Shown here one piece after another: positions 1 to 6,936 of a DNA stretch of 59,688 bases. Position 1 is the first letter of the stretch, and every line of letters starts with the position of its first letter. The DNA lies in NCBI GenBank assembly GCA_017403825.1, contig JAFRDO010000042.1:1-59688 (forward strand). The letters run 5' to 3'. This stretch comes from Kiritimatiellia bacterium (GTDB lineage: Bacteria; Verrucomicrobiota; Kiritimatiellia; RFP12; UBA1067). The notes under the pieces were generated by a model, which was not told the DNA's origin, did not search any database, and saw nothing but the letters and a program-made list of their open reading frames with translations. The translations under genes were made by a program, and so were the position numbers.

Positions 1-47
1 ACCGAACGGCAGCGCCCGCCCCGGAGGCGGTGACGCTTGCCGCCACA

Positions 48-127
48 GGTTAAACGCAACCCTGGCAGTTCAAATGCAACCCCCTGAGACTACGGCGCAT
101 TTAACCTTGCCACAGTTGCATTTACTC
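48..127. repeat. Four-copy 12-13 bp motif array, two direct and two inverted
   Basis: The first 207 bases carry no convincing gene. They contain GGTTAAACGCAAC (48-60) and GTTCAAATGCAAC (68-80) on the plus strand, then the same motif inverted at 95-106 (reads GGTTAAATGCGC on the minus strand) and 115-127 (reads GAGTAAATGCAAC). Copies are spaced about 20-21 bp, two helical turns, in a head-head / tail-tail layout. AAATGCAAC at 72-80 and GTTGCATTT at 115-123 are exact inverted repeats. The array lies just past the stop of the AraC-type gene. It could be an operator array for a gene beyond the left edge, or the end of a repeat element; I cannot decide between these. Confidence 0.6.
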
Positions 128-207
128 TGTCCGGTGACCAAAATTTCGCGCGGCGTCGCGATTCGTCACTCCCTGATTGCGAATGACATTGCCGGCGAAG
201 AACCCGT

Positions 208-1134
208 TTACGGCCGCCGGCGCGGCGAGACGCCGGTGATGCGCTTGAACGCCGTTGCAAAATGCTGCGCGGACGAGAAGCCGTAGCGCTTCGCCACGTC
301 GGCAACCATGACGCTGGGATTCTCGAGATCGCGAGCGGCGGCCTTCACGCGGAGATCGAGCAGGAACGCATGGGGCGGAAGCCCCGTCGCACGCTTGAAG
401 GCATCATTGAAAGCAACCGTAGAGAGGGCCGCGCAACGCGCCAAGACCTCAAGCGGATAGTCCGCCTCAGGATGCCGGCGCATCTCCTCCACGACAGCGC
501 TCACCTTTGGGTTGTGCTTCCCCTTCGGAGAGGCCGGCGCATGCGGCGCCTCGACAATGGCGATCAGAAGCTCGAGTGTCGCCGCCTTCATCTTAAGACG
601 GCGCGAAGCTGACCGGCATTCGCTCATGTCATAGACCTCGAACAGCCTCGCAAATGCAGACTTCACCCGTTCCGTAGCAGGGAACAGCCTCACGGGGAAG
701 TGCGTCAGCTGCTTCACAAGCCAGTTGCTTTCCTCGGGCGGAAGGTCAAGCACGGTTTCCCCGCTGCGAGGAACCGAGAAAAGGATCCTGTTCAGCATCA
801 GCCCCTTCGGGTTGTGCCGCATCCGATGCGGCTCCTCCGGCTGCGATACGAACACCATGCCCGGCAGGAAAGGATATGAGACGCCAAACGACTCGAACAT
901 GAGGTTTCCGCGCAGGCACAGCGATATCTCCACGCAGCCAGGATGCACATGGTCCTCCGTGCCCGTACGCATGGACCGGAAGTTGCTCAGGCTCAGAAGC
1001 GGTATGCACTCAACGCCGTCCGGGCGCAGATCGAGGGTCCTGCGCTCCCTGCCGTTCTCATAGACGATCGGGTCGGCCCTGACGCCGCCGACGGAGTCGG
1101 CAGAACTGCATCCGCAACGCCTCACGTCTCGCAT
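208..1134 (-). CDS. AraC-family transcriptional regulator
   Basis: About 308 residues from the ATG at 1134. The N-terminal half looks like a cupin-type sensing domain (HVHPGCVEISLCLRG, then a PEEPHRM segment), as in sugar-responsive AraC regulators. The C-terminal ~100 residues hold the two helix-turn-helix units: LEVLARCAALSTVAFNDAFK for the first, and DVAKRYGFSSAQHFATAFKR then ITGVSP for the second, which is the classical AraC signature. An upstream extension to 1218 is possible but would overlap the preceding gene, has low-complexity content and adds no domain, so I chose 1134, 22 bases after the KAS III-like stop. It is the last gene of a lactonase, KAS III-like, AraC run. The ligand is unknown. 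Family call firm, start moderate. Confidence 0.88.
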   Translation of the reverse strand: MRDVRRCGCSSADSVGGVRADPIVYENGRERRTLDLRPDGVECIPLLSLSNFRSMRTGTEDHVHPGCVEISLCLRGNLMFESFGVSYPFLPGMVFVSQPEEPHRMRHNPKGLMLNRILFSVPRSGETVLDLPPEESNWLVKQLTHFPVRLFPATERVKSAFARLFEVYDMSECRSASRRLKMKAATLELLIAIVEAPHAPASPKGKHNPKVSAVVEEMRRHPEADYPLEVLARCAALSTVAFNDAFKRATGLPPHAFLLDLRVKAAARDLENPSVMVADVAKRYGFSSAQHFATAFKRITGVSPRRRP

Positions 1135-1156
1135 GACACCGCTCACTCCGCAGCCT

Positions 1157-1960
1157 CTAGGCGACTGATCCGCTTCGGACGCATACCACGCCGGCCGCCG
1201 CCGAGAAGCCAGCGCCAAAGCCGGCTATCAGCACCCGGCCGGACGCTCCGCTCGCCGCAAGCGTCATCGGCACAGAACAGCTGCCAGGGTTCTTCTCCGC
1301 CGCGTCAAGCGTCAGCAGGCGGTCTTCAAGCCCCAGCGACTTCGCCAGCTGACGTATCATGTAGGGATTGGCCTGATGCGGCGCGAAGTGGTCGAAGTCG
1401 CGGCCGAATCCGCGAAGAAAACCGACGACCTCGGTGGCCACGAACGTGAACACGCGCATGCCATCCATGCGAATCGGTCCCGCCTCAGGGCATGTCAGAG
1501 CGTCGTCAAGGCGCGAGAGAAAGCCGAACCGGCTGGCGGGCCCGGCGCCGACGGACACTACGCTCGCCGTGGCCGCGTCGGAGAAGATATCGCCCGTCGC
1601 ATGATCGGCACTGTTCACCAGACGCGACTGCACGTCACCGTCCACGACCAGCACGGGAGCGCCGACGTCCGCCGCGAGCCGTCCCGCGAGGAAGACGGCG
1701 TAAGGATAGGCGCTGCACGCCATCTGAATGTCAAATGCAGGAGTCTCCTTGGGCAAGCCGAGCTGCGATGCGACGCGCACGGCCAGAGACGGGAAACGGT
1801 CCGGGTTGGAGAACGTGGCGGCTATCACTCCGCCTACAGGAGTCTTGGACGCGTCTATGGCAAGGCGCCCGACCGCCTCCGCAGCCAGTTCGGCAAGAGG
1901 CTTCCCGTCTCCGCGCACAGCAGCGACGCGCTCTATCGTTACCTCCGGCAATTCGATCAT
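1157..1960 (-). CDS. Short 3-oxoacyl-ACP synthase III (KAS III/FabH-like) protein
   Basis: About 267 residues from ATG 1960, 7 bases after the lactonase stop. KAS III enzymes condense an acyl-CoA with malonyl-ACP using a Cys-His-Asn triad. Here Cys82 lies in MACSAYPYA, His195 in PHQANPYMI, and Asn224 in EKNPGSCSVP, which aligns with the usual HGNTSAASVP region, so the triad appears intact. The glycine-rich C-terminal IAGFGAGFSAAAG also fits. The protein is about 40-50 residues shorter at the N terminus than ordinary FabH: it begins at the point where FabH has its TGIRER segment. A longer reading start at 2035 adds only residues antisense to the lactonase end. It sits outside any fatty-acid cluster, so a specialised condensing or acyl-transfer role is as likely as housekeeping FabH. 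Confidence 0.75.
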   Translation of the reverse strand: MIELPEVTIERVAAVRGDGKPLAELAAEAVGRLAIDASKTPVGGVIAATFSNPDRFPSLAVRVASQLGLPKETPAFDIQMACSAYPYAVFLAGRLAADVGAPVLVVDGDVQSRLVNSADHATGDIFSDAATASVVSVGAGPASRFGFLSRLDDALTCPEAGPIRMDGMRVFTFVATEVVGFLRGFGRDFDHFAPHQANPYMIRQLAKSLGLEDRLLTLDAAEKNPGSCSVPMTLAASGASGRVLIAGFGAGFSAAAGVVCVRSGSVA

Positions 1961-1967
1961 GGACAGT

Positions 1968-3023
1968 TTACAGGAACGTGAAGGCAAGCGGGTGATATGC
2001 CGGAATCGGATTGCCGACCGGCTCAAGCGCGGCATTCTTCCTGTCGAAGCGGTAGATGCGCACCTCGTCGGAAAGCTTGTGCCCGACGATCACGAACTTC
2101 TCGCCAGGGAAGAAGGCAAAGTCACGCGGGAAACAACCCGTGAGAGATGCGATGTTCCGCCGCGTCAGCCGCCCGGTGGCGGCGTCCACGTCGAAGAACG
2201 CTATCGAATCGTGTCCGCGGTTAGAGGCGGCAAGCATCCGCCCGTCGGCGGTGAGCCGTATCGCCGCAGCCTTCGTCTCGCCCGTGAAGCCGTCCGGCAG
2301 CGTCGACACCTTGCATATCCTCCTCCAGCCTCGCCCTTCGCGGACGAACGACGAGACGGAATTGCCGAGCTCGTTGACGACGAAGAGGTAGCGTCCGTCG
2401 TTCGACCAGACCGCATGCCGGGGGCCGTCGCCCGGATCAAAAAGAATTCGCATTTCGACGTCCTCGGCCAGCGTGTCCGGGTCAAGGAAGTGTATCCTGT
2501 CGCAGCCGAGGTTCACGACGCCGAGCCGCGAAGCGTCCGGCGTGGCGAAGGCGAAATGCGCATACGCCTTCTTCTGGCGCGCCTTGTTCGGCCCGACACC
2601 CTCGTCTGGGAGCGTCAGGCTTCGGACCTTGCGGCTGTCGAGATCGACGGTCGCCGCCATGCCGGCGCCGTAGGCGGCGTAGGCGAGACGTCCGCCCCCT
2701 GGCAAAAGCGCGACGTGGCACGGCGCCGGACACGGCAGGTCCGCAAGGACCTCCATGTCGCCGACCGCATGCCCGTCAAGCCGGAAGCGTACCGCCTTCC
2801 CGTTCAACTTGGGATTGCGCTCGTTCCCGACCATCGAATACAGCCAGCGCTTATCCGGGTCAAGAGCGAAGTACGTGGTGCCGACGACACCCGTCACAGA
2901 CTGCACGAGCCTCGCCGCACCAGTCTCGGTTTCGCAAGCGAGGACATGCAGAGCCTGCAAGTCGTCAGACCCCGGGTGGCAGCCGACGACGCAGTATGCG
3001 ATTGACGCAATCATTGCAATCAT
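1968..3023 (-). CDS. Lactonase-fold (6-phosphogluconolactonase-type) beta-propeller protein
   Basis: About 351 residues resembling the seven-bladed YbhE/Pgl-type lactonase family. The opening IAYCVVGCHPGSDDLQALHV matches the family's first blade, where the usual form is VGxYTGS. The GDGPRHAVWSNDGRYLFVVNE segment is the highly conserved GPRH motif, and repeated blade motifs (SRLGVVNLGCDRIHFL, NRGHDSIAFFDVD, GEKFVIVGHK) follow. Family members hydrolyse 6-phosphogluconolactone or related sugar lactones. The start ATG overlaps the stop of the upstream InlB-repeat protein by 4 bases (ATGA), implying translational coupling. No export signal is evident. With the AraC regulator two genes downstream, a sugar-acid metabolic role is plausible, but the substrate cannot be read from sequence. 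Confidence 0.8.
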   Translation of the reverse strand: MIAMIASIAYCVVGCHPGSDDLQALHVLACETETGAARLVQSVTGVVGTTYFALDPDKRWLYSMVGNERNPKLNGKAVRFRLDGHAVGDMEVLADLPCPAPCHVALLPGGGRLAYAAYGAGMAATVDLDSRKVRSLTLPDEGVGPNKARQKKAYAHFAFATPDASRLGVVNLGCDRIHFLDPDTLAEDVEMRILFDPGDGPRHAVWSNDGRYLFVVNELGNSVSSFVREGRGWRRICKVSTLPDGFTGETKAAAIRLTADGRMLAASNRGHDSIAFFDVDAATGRLTRRNIASLTGCFPRDFAFFPGEKFVIVGHKLSDEVRIYRFDRKNAALEPVGNPIPAYHPLAFTFL

Positions 3024-4357
3024 GGCAACTCGTCAAGGAACTCGCCGCTTACGGACTTCACCGCGCCCTTGTTGTTCAGCTTCACGGTAACAAAGAGCAT
3101 CTTGTTGTAGTTCGACTTGTAGTCGACTATGAAGACCTGATAGTAGTATGTGCTGGGATAGCCGAGAGCGGGATTCCACAGGAACATCGGCAGTGTCGTA
3201 ATCGAAAGCGCGACGCCGTCGACAGTGCCCTTGACGAAGGCCACGTCGTTCTTCAGCCCGATCGAAAGCGTATCGCCGGACGAAAGCCCGGAGTTCGCGG
3301 TGGCGCCGGTGAACGTAAAGACATGTCCGTTGGCGCCCGCAAACTTCCCGCCGGAGCGAATGTATCCGAGTTGCTTCTGCGCGCGGAAAGCAGGCTTGTA
3401 TTCCTCAACCTCTTCTTCGCCGAACGCCTCGACGATGACGAGGTTTTCGGCGGCAAGTTCTGTCACCACGCAAAGCTTCACGGTGCCAGGCTTGTAGGTC
3501 TTGGAGCCAAGCACGAACGTCGGCTTGAACGAGGTCTCCTTCTCCAAGAAGGTCGAGCAGCTCGAAGTGAACGAGTACACCTTGCCCCTGTAGATGGCCT
3601 TTCCGGATATCCCTCCGGTCGAGCCGACGGTGAACTGGAGAAGCGACGGCTGGGCGCCTGTGCCGTCTATGTACGCGTAGCCGTTGAACGTGCCTTTCGC
3701 CCAGCTTGGCATCACGACGTTTATCTTCACCTTCTGCGAGATCTTGTTTCCGGCCGCGTCCTTCACCGTCACCGTGGCCGTGTAGGAGCCGAGCTTCGCA
3801 GGAATGCCGGTGATCTTTCCGGTCGTCTTGTCAATGGTTAGGCCCTTTGGAAGGTTCTTGGCCGTGACGGTGGGCAGCGTGTCGGACGATATGCCGAGCT
3901 TGAGGCTGAATTCATCGCCCGCCATCGCCTTCTTCGCGGTTGTCGCGAGTTTCTTGGTGGACGACGAGAACTTCAGGGACTTCTTCGCCTCGGACTTCGT
4001 GACGAACTTCGCATACACCTTGGTGTCCTTGCCGGGCATCGACATCTCCACCGTCGGCTTGCGGTTGTCGTAGCCCTTCGGTTTGAGGGCAGTCGTACAT
4101 GACTTGTTCTTGAACCACCCGGCGAACACATTGTCGTCCTTCTTCGTCGCCTTGATCGTCACCTTCGTGCCGGACGCGTACTTTCCGCCTCCGCTCACCG
4201 TTCCGCGCTTGGTGTCGGTGGACTTGAGCGTCAGGGTGTAGGACGCAGCCTGCGCCGAGCACGCGAACGCGACAGCCGCTCCCGCGACAATTATCTTTAC
4301 GACATTGCCGAAACGCTTGTGCGCACGGCGTTCAGCATGCATTTCGCTGCACTTCAT
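3020..4357 (-). CDS. Exported InlB-repeat / putative-Ig surface protein
   Basis: About 445 residues. The signal peptide MKCSEMHAERRAHKRFG plus a hydrophobic VKIIVAGAAVAFA stretch ends at ACSAQA. Next comes a divergent InlB B-repeat-like module (GTVSGGGKYASGTKVTIKA, then FAGWFKNKSC and YAKFV), then a putative Ig-like He_PIG module (LPTVTAKNLPKGLTIDKTTG, then GSYTATVTVKDAAGN), then a C-terminal module opening with PSWAKGTFNG and containing LLQFTVGSTGGISGK. The second ATG (4357) is chosen because AAGGAG lies 8 bases before it but only 2 bases before the ATG at 4363. The middle and C-terminal modules are clearly paralogous to the last part of the C10-peptidase protein at 6937-9840. Its own extended -10 promoter lies just upstream. 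Probably outer-surface; ligand unknown. Confidence 0.82.
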   Translation of the reverse strand: MKCSEMHAERRAHKRFGNVVKIIVAGAAVAFACSAQAASYTLTLKSTDTKRGTVSGGGKYASGTKVTIKATKKDDNVFAGWFKNKSCTTALKPKGYDNRKPTVEMSMPGKDTKVYAKFVTKSEAKKSLKFSSSTKKLATTAKKAMAGDEFSLKLGISSDTLPTVTAKNLPKGLTIDKTTGKITGIPAKLGSYTATVTVKDAAGNKISQKVKINVVMPSWAKGTFNGYAYIDGTGAQPSLLQFTVGSTGGISGKAIYRGKVYSFTSSCSTFLEKETSFKPTFVLGSKTYKPGTVKLCVVTELAAENLVIVEAFGEEEVEEYKPAFRAQKQLGYIRSGGKFAGANGHVFTFTGATANSGLSSGDTLSIGLKNDVAFVKGTVDGVALSITTLPMFLWNPALGYPSTYYYQVFIVDYKSNYNKMLFVTVKLNNKGAVKSVSGEFLDELP

Positions 4358-4376
4358 GGCCATTGCTCCTTAGTTG
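4248..4376 (-). repeat. Leader plus signal-peptide cassette, copy 1
   Basis: 129 bp identical, as far as I can compare by eye, to 6752-6880. It covers the Shine-Dalgarno region, both candidate ATGs and the whole signal peptide of the InlB-repeat protein. Similarity continues with small changes into the -10 region (AGTATACCAAAAAA on the plus strand). The mature proteins diverge immediately after the signal peptide. Confidence 0.9.
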
Positions 4377-4391
4377 GGGTTTGTGCTGGGC

Positions 4392-4397
4392 AGTATA
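4392..4397 (-). promoter_or_regulatory. Extended -10 promoter for the InlB-repeat protein
   Basis: On the minus strand the sequence TTTTTTTGGTATACT gives a TGG-TATACT extended -10 box. About 35 bases separate it from the chosen ATG, with AAGGAG between. No TTGACA-like -35 is visible at the usual distance. Confidence 0.65.
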
Positions 4398-4458
4398 CCA
4401 AAAAAACACACCGGCCGCCACCGCCGCCGCAGAGTTTGCTGAGCGACATGCGACACGT

Positions 4459-6861
4459 TTAATGGTTGAAGACTTCTGCCCTGCCGCACCTCGTGTTTTT
4501 GTAGAGGACTTCGATGTCCGCGCTGCCTTCGTCGTCCGAGAGGCCGGACTTCGTCACAAGGATGTCGAGAGAATACTTCTTCGATCCGAACTTCATGGTC
4601 GACTTGGCCCACAGACCATTCTCGTCTTCCAGATAGCCTTCAAAGTCGTCAGCCTTGAAAGCAGCCGTCTTCTTGTCCTTGTCGCGCACGAACTTGCCGG
4701 AGATCTTGCCTTCTGACGACACCGTGAGCGTGACGGTCATCTTCTGGTCGTCTATTTTGCCTGTGCCGGTGAACGTGCCAAGGGCCCACTTGGCCGGCTT
4801 CCAAACGGCGTACAGCGTAACGGTCGCGTCTTTCTTCGCGAGATCGGTCACCTTCGCCTTGTTCTTGTAGACGACCGGGCCATTCTTGGTCGTAGCCCAG
4901 CCCGCAAATCGATATCCGTCGCACGTGTAGGTGTTCTTGTCGAGCGCGGTCGACTCGCCGCAGTTCACCTTCTGCTTCACCGTCTTGCCATTGCCGCCGT
5001 TCGCGTCAAACTTGACCGTGTACGTGTGGTGCTTCCACACGGCATAGAGAGTGACGGTTCCGCCGTCCTTGCTGGAGAGGTTACTGACCTTCGCCTTGTT
5101 GGCGTATGTCGCCTCCGTGGCGTCCTTCTTCTTCGACCAGCCCTTGAACGTGCAGTTCTTGCGAGTGAACGCGTTTGCCGTGAGCTTGACCGTCTTGTCG
5201 TAGGCGGCCGCGAGCGTCTCCATCTTCCCCTTGCCGCCGTTTGAGTTGAACTTGATTTTGTATATGTTAGTCGTCCAACGCGCATAGCAGGTGGCCTTCT
5301 TTGTGAAAGTGGTGGTTTTCTTGAGCTTCGTGCCCGACGTCTTTTGCGTATACCACCCCGCCAGGCTGTAGCCCTTCCGCTCCGCTCCCGGAAGCGCGCC
5401 GATGGCCTTTCCGTAGGCGACGCCTGCCGCGTCGTAGTCGCATTCACCGCCGTTGGCGTCGAACTTCACAATGCAGACCGTCGGCTGCGAAGGCTCCACA
5501 TACTTGTATTGTGCCGTTGTCCCCGGCCTTGGCATCATGGCCGCCACATACCTGGATCTGCCATATCCGACATGGATGCTCTCCAGCGCCTGACAGCCGA
5601 AGAACACCTGGTCGCCGATCTTGACGACGTCGTCTCCAATGGTCACGTCCGTCAGGGCTTTGGCCCCGGAGAACGCCAAGGCGACAATGCGCTTCACAGC
5701 TGACGGGACCTTGACGCTGGTGCCGGTTCCGAAGTATCCGTACAGGACGTCGCGAACGACGACAAGCCCCTTGGAATTGGCCATCCCGCTGCAGCGGAAG
5801 AACGCATCGTCTCCGATGTGCTTCACGCCGCTCGGGATATTCACGGCAGTCAGCTTGCTGCAGCCAATGAACGCATTTGCCGCGATTCTCGTAACCTTGT
5901 AGCCGTCGATATGCTCGGGAACCGAGACTTCGCCCTCCGTGCCGGAATAGATTGCGGACTTGATGCCGTTGCCGATCTCAGCCTCGCCACAGGTGATCCG
6001 ATAGGTCCAGTCGTGGCCGTCATCGTCCCTCACGACGGCGTATTCCGAGTCCTCAACCATGTTGAAGCTCCCGTTCACGTCGTCACCCGAATCCTTCAGC
6101 AGGCCTCGTATGCGGTCTGTGTCACCGTTCGCGACGTACACGACATCGGGCTTGAGGCCGACGAAAGACCACTCCCCTATGCTCACAACGGTCTTCGGGA
6201 TTGAAACGGTCTTCAAGGCGTGGTTTATCACGGAGAATGCGGCCGTGTCGATGTTCGTCACACCGTTCGGCACTATCGCTCTTCTCAATCTGGTTTCGTA
6301 GAAGGCGGCCTCCGGGATGTTCTTCAAGTTGGCCGAGAGCGTCGCGTTCGTCAGTTCAAAGCATTCGGCGAACGCATCATGGCCGATGCTCGTCACGCTG
6401 TCCGGAATCGTCACCTCCGTCAATGCAGAGCACCAGCAGAACGCGGATCTTTCGATGTTCTCCACGCCGTACGGAATCGACAGGAGTCTCAAGGATTTGC
6501 AGCTGTAGAACGCATGCTCCCCGATGGTCCTGACGGTGTTCGGGATCGCAACGCCAATCATGTCGCTGCAGCTGGAGAATGCAAATGCTCCGATGCTCGT
6601 CACAGGTTTTCCGCATATCATGGAAGGAATGTACAGAACGTCTTTGGGCAACGGGCTTATGGCCGGGCAGTCTTCGCCTCTGCAGATCTCCACGAAACTG
6701 TTGCCGATGCTCCTGTAGTTCCAGACGTACTGGCCGTCAAAGTATGTTTCCGCCTGCGCCGAGCACGCGAACGCGACAGCCGCTCCCGCGACAATTATCT
6801 TTACGACATTGCCGAAACGCTTGTGCGCACGGCGTTCAGCATGCATTTCGCTGCACTTCAT
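4459..6861 (-). CDS. BspA-type leucine-rich repeat surface protein with InlB repeats
   Basis: About 800 residues. After the signal peptide (identical to that of the downstream protein), residues roughly 40-440 are BspA-like LRRs of the treponemal type: repeated units such as VTSIGAFAFSSCSDMIGVAIP, VTIPDSVTSIGHDAFAECFEL and VKHIGDDAFFRCSG. Three InlB/Flg_new-type repeats follow, each with the form VKFDANGG...GYSLAGWYT or FKGWSKKKD...TLYAVW. The end is a module starting KWALGTFTGTG with LTVSSEGKISGK, a divergent version of the C-terminal module of its two neighbours. BspA-type LRRs usually mediate adhesion to host or matrix proteins. The start at 6861 is chosen by the same AAGGAG spacing argument as for 4357. 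Function is inferred from domains only. Confidence 0.87.
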   Translation of the reverse strand: MKCSEMHAERRAHKRFGNVVKIIVAGAAVAFACSAQAETYFDGQYVWNYRSIGNSFVEICRGEDCPAISPLPKDVLYIPSMICGKPVTSIGAFAFSSCSDMIGVAIPNTVRTIGEHAFYSCKSLRLLSIPYGVENIERSAFCWCSALTEVTIPDSVTSIGHDAFAECFELTNATLSANLKNIPEAAFYETRLRRAIVPNGVTNIDTAAFSVINHALKTVSIPKTVVSIGEWSFVGLKPDVVYVANGDTDRIRGLLKDSGDDVNGSFNMVEDSEYAVVRDDDGHDWTYRITCGEAEIGNGIKSAIYSGTEGEVSVPEHIDGYKVTRIAANAFIGCSKLTAVNIPSGVKHIGDDAFFRCSGMANSKGLVVVRDVLYGYFGTGTSVKVPSAVKRIVALAFSGAKALTDVTIGDDVVKIGDQVFFGCQALESIHVGYGRSRYVAAMMPRPGTTAQYKYVEPSQPTVCIVKFDANGGECDYDAAGVAYGKAIGALPGAERKGYSLAGWYTQKTSGTKLKKTTTFTKKATCYARWTTNIYKIKFNSNGGKGKMETLAAAYDKTVKLTANAFTRKNCTFKGWSKKKDATEATYANKAKVSNLSSKDGGTVTLYAVWKHHTYTVKFDANGGNGKTVKQKVNCGESTALDKNTYTCDGYRFAGWATTKNGPVVYKNKAKVTDLAKKDATVTLYAVWKPAKWALGTFTGTGKIDDQKMTVTLTVSSEGKISGKFVRDKDKKTAAFKADDFEGYLEDENGLWAKSTMKFGSKKYSLDILVTKSGLSDDEGSADIEVLYKNTRCGRAEVFNH

Positions 6862-6880
6862 GGCCATTGCTCCTTAGTTG
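6752..6880 (-). repeat. Leader plus signal-peptide cassette, copy 2
   Basis: Second copy of the 129-bp block at 4248-4376, offset 2504 bp. The first difference on the upstream side is 6881 (A here, G in copy 1), after which the promoter region remains recognisably related. Confidence 0.9.
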
Positions 6881-6894
6881 AGGTTTGTGCGGAT

Positions 6895-6900
6895 AGTATA
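6895..6900 (-). promoter_or_regulatory. Extended -10 promoter for the LRR protein
   Basis: Minus-strand TTTTTTGGTATACT: TGG-TATACT extended -10, the same as at 4392-4397. It lies in the 75-base gap between the C10-peptidase stop (6937) and the LRR start. No -35 match is visible. Confidence 0.65.
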
Positions 6901-6936
6901 CCAAAAAACCTACCGTATTGTTTCCGTCCGCAGAAA

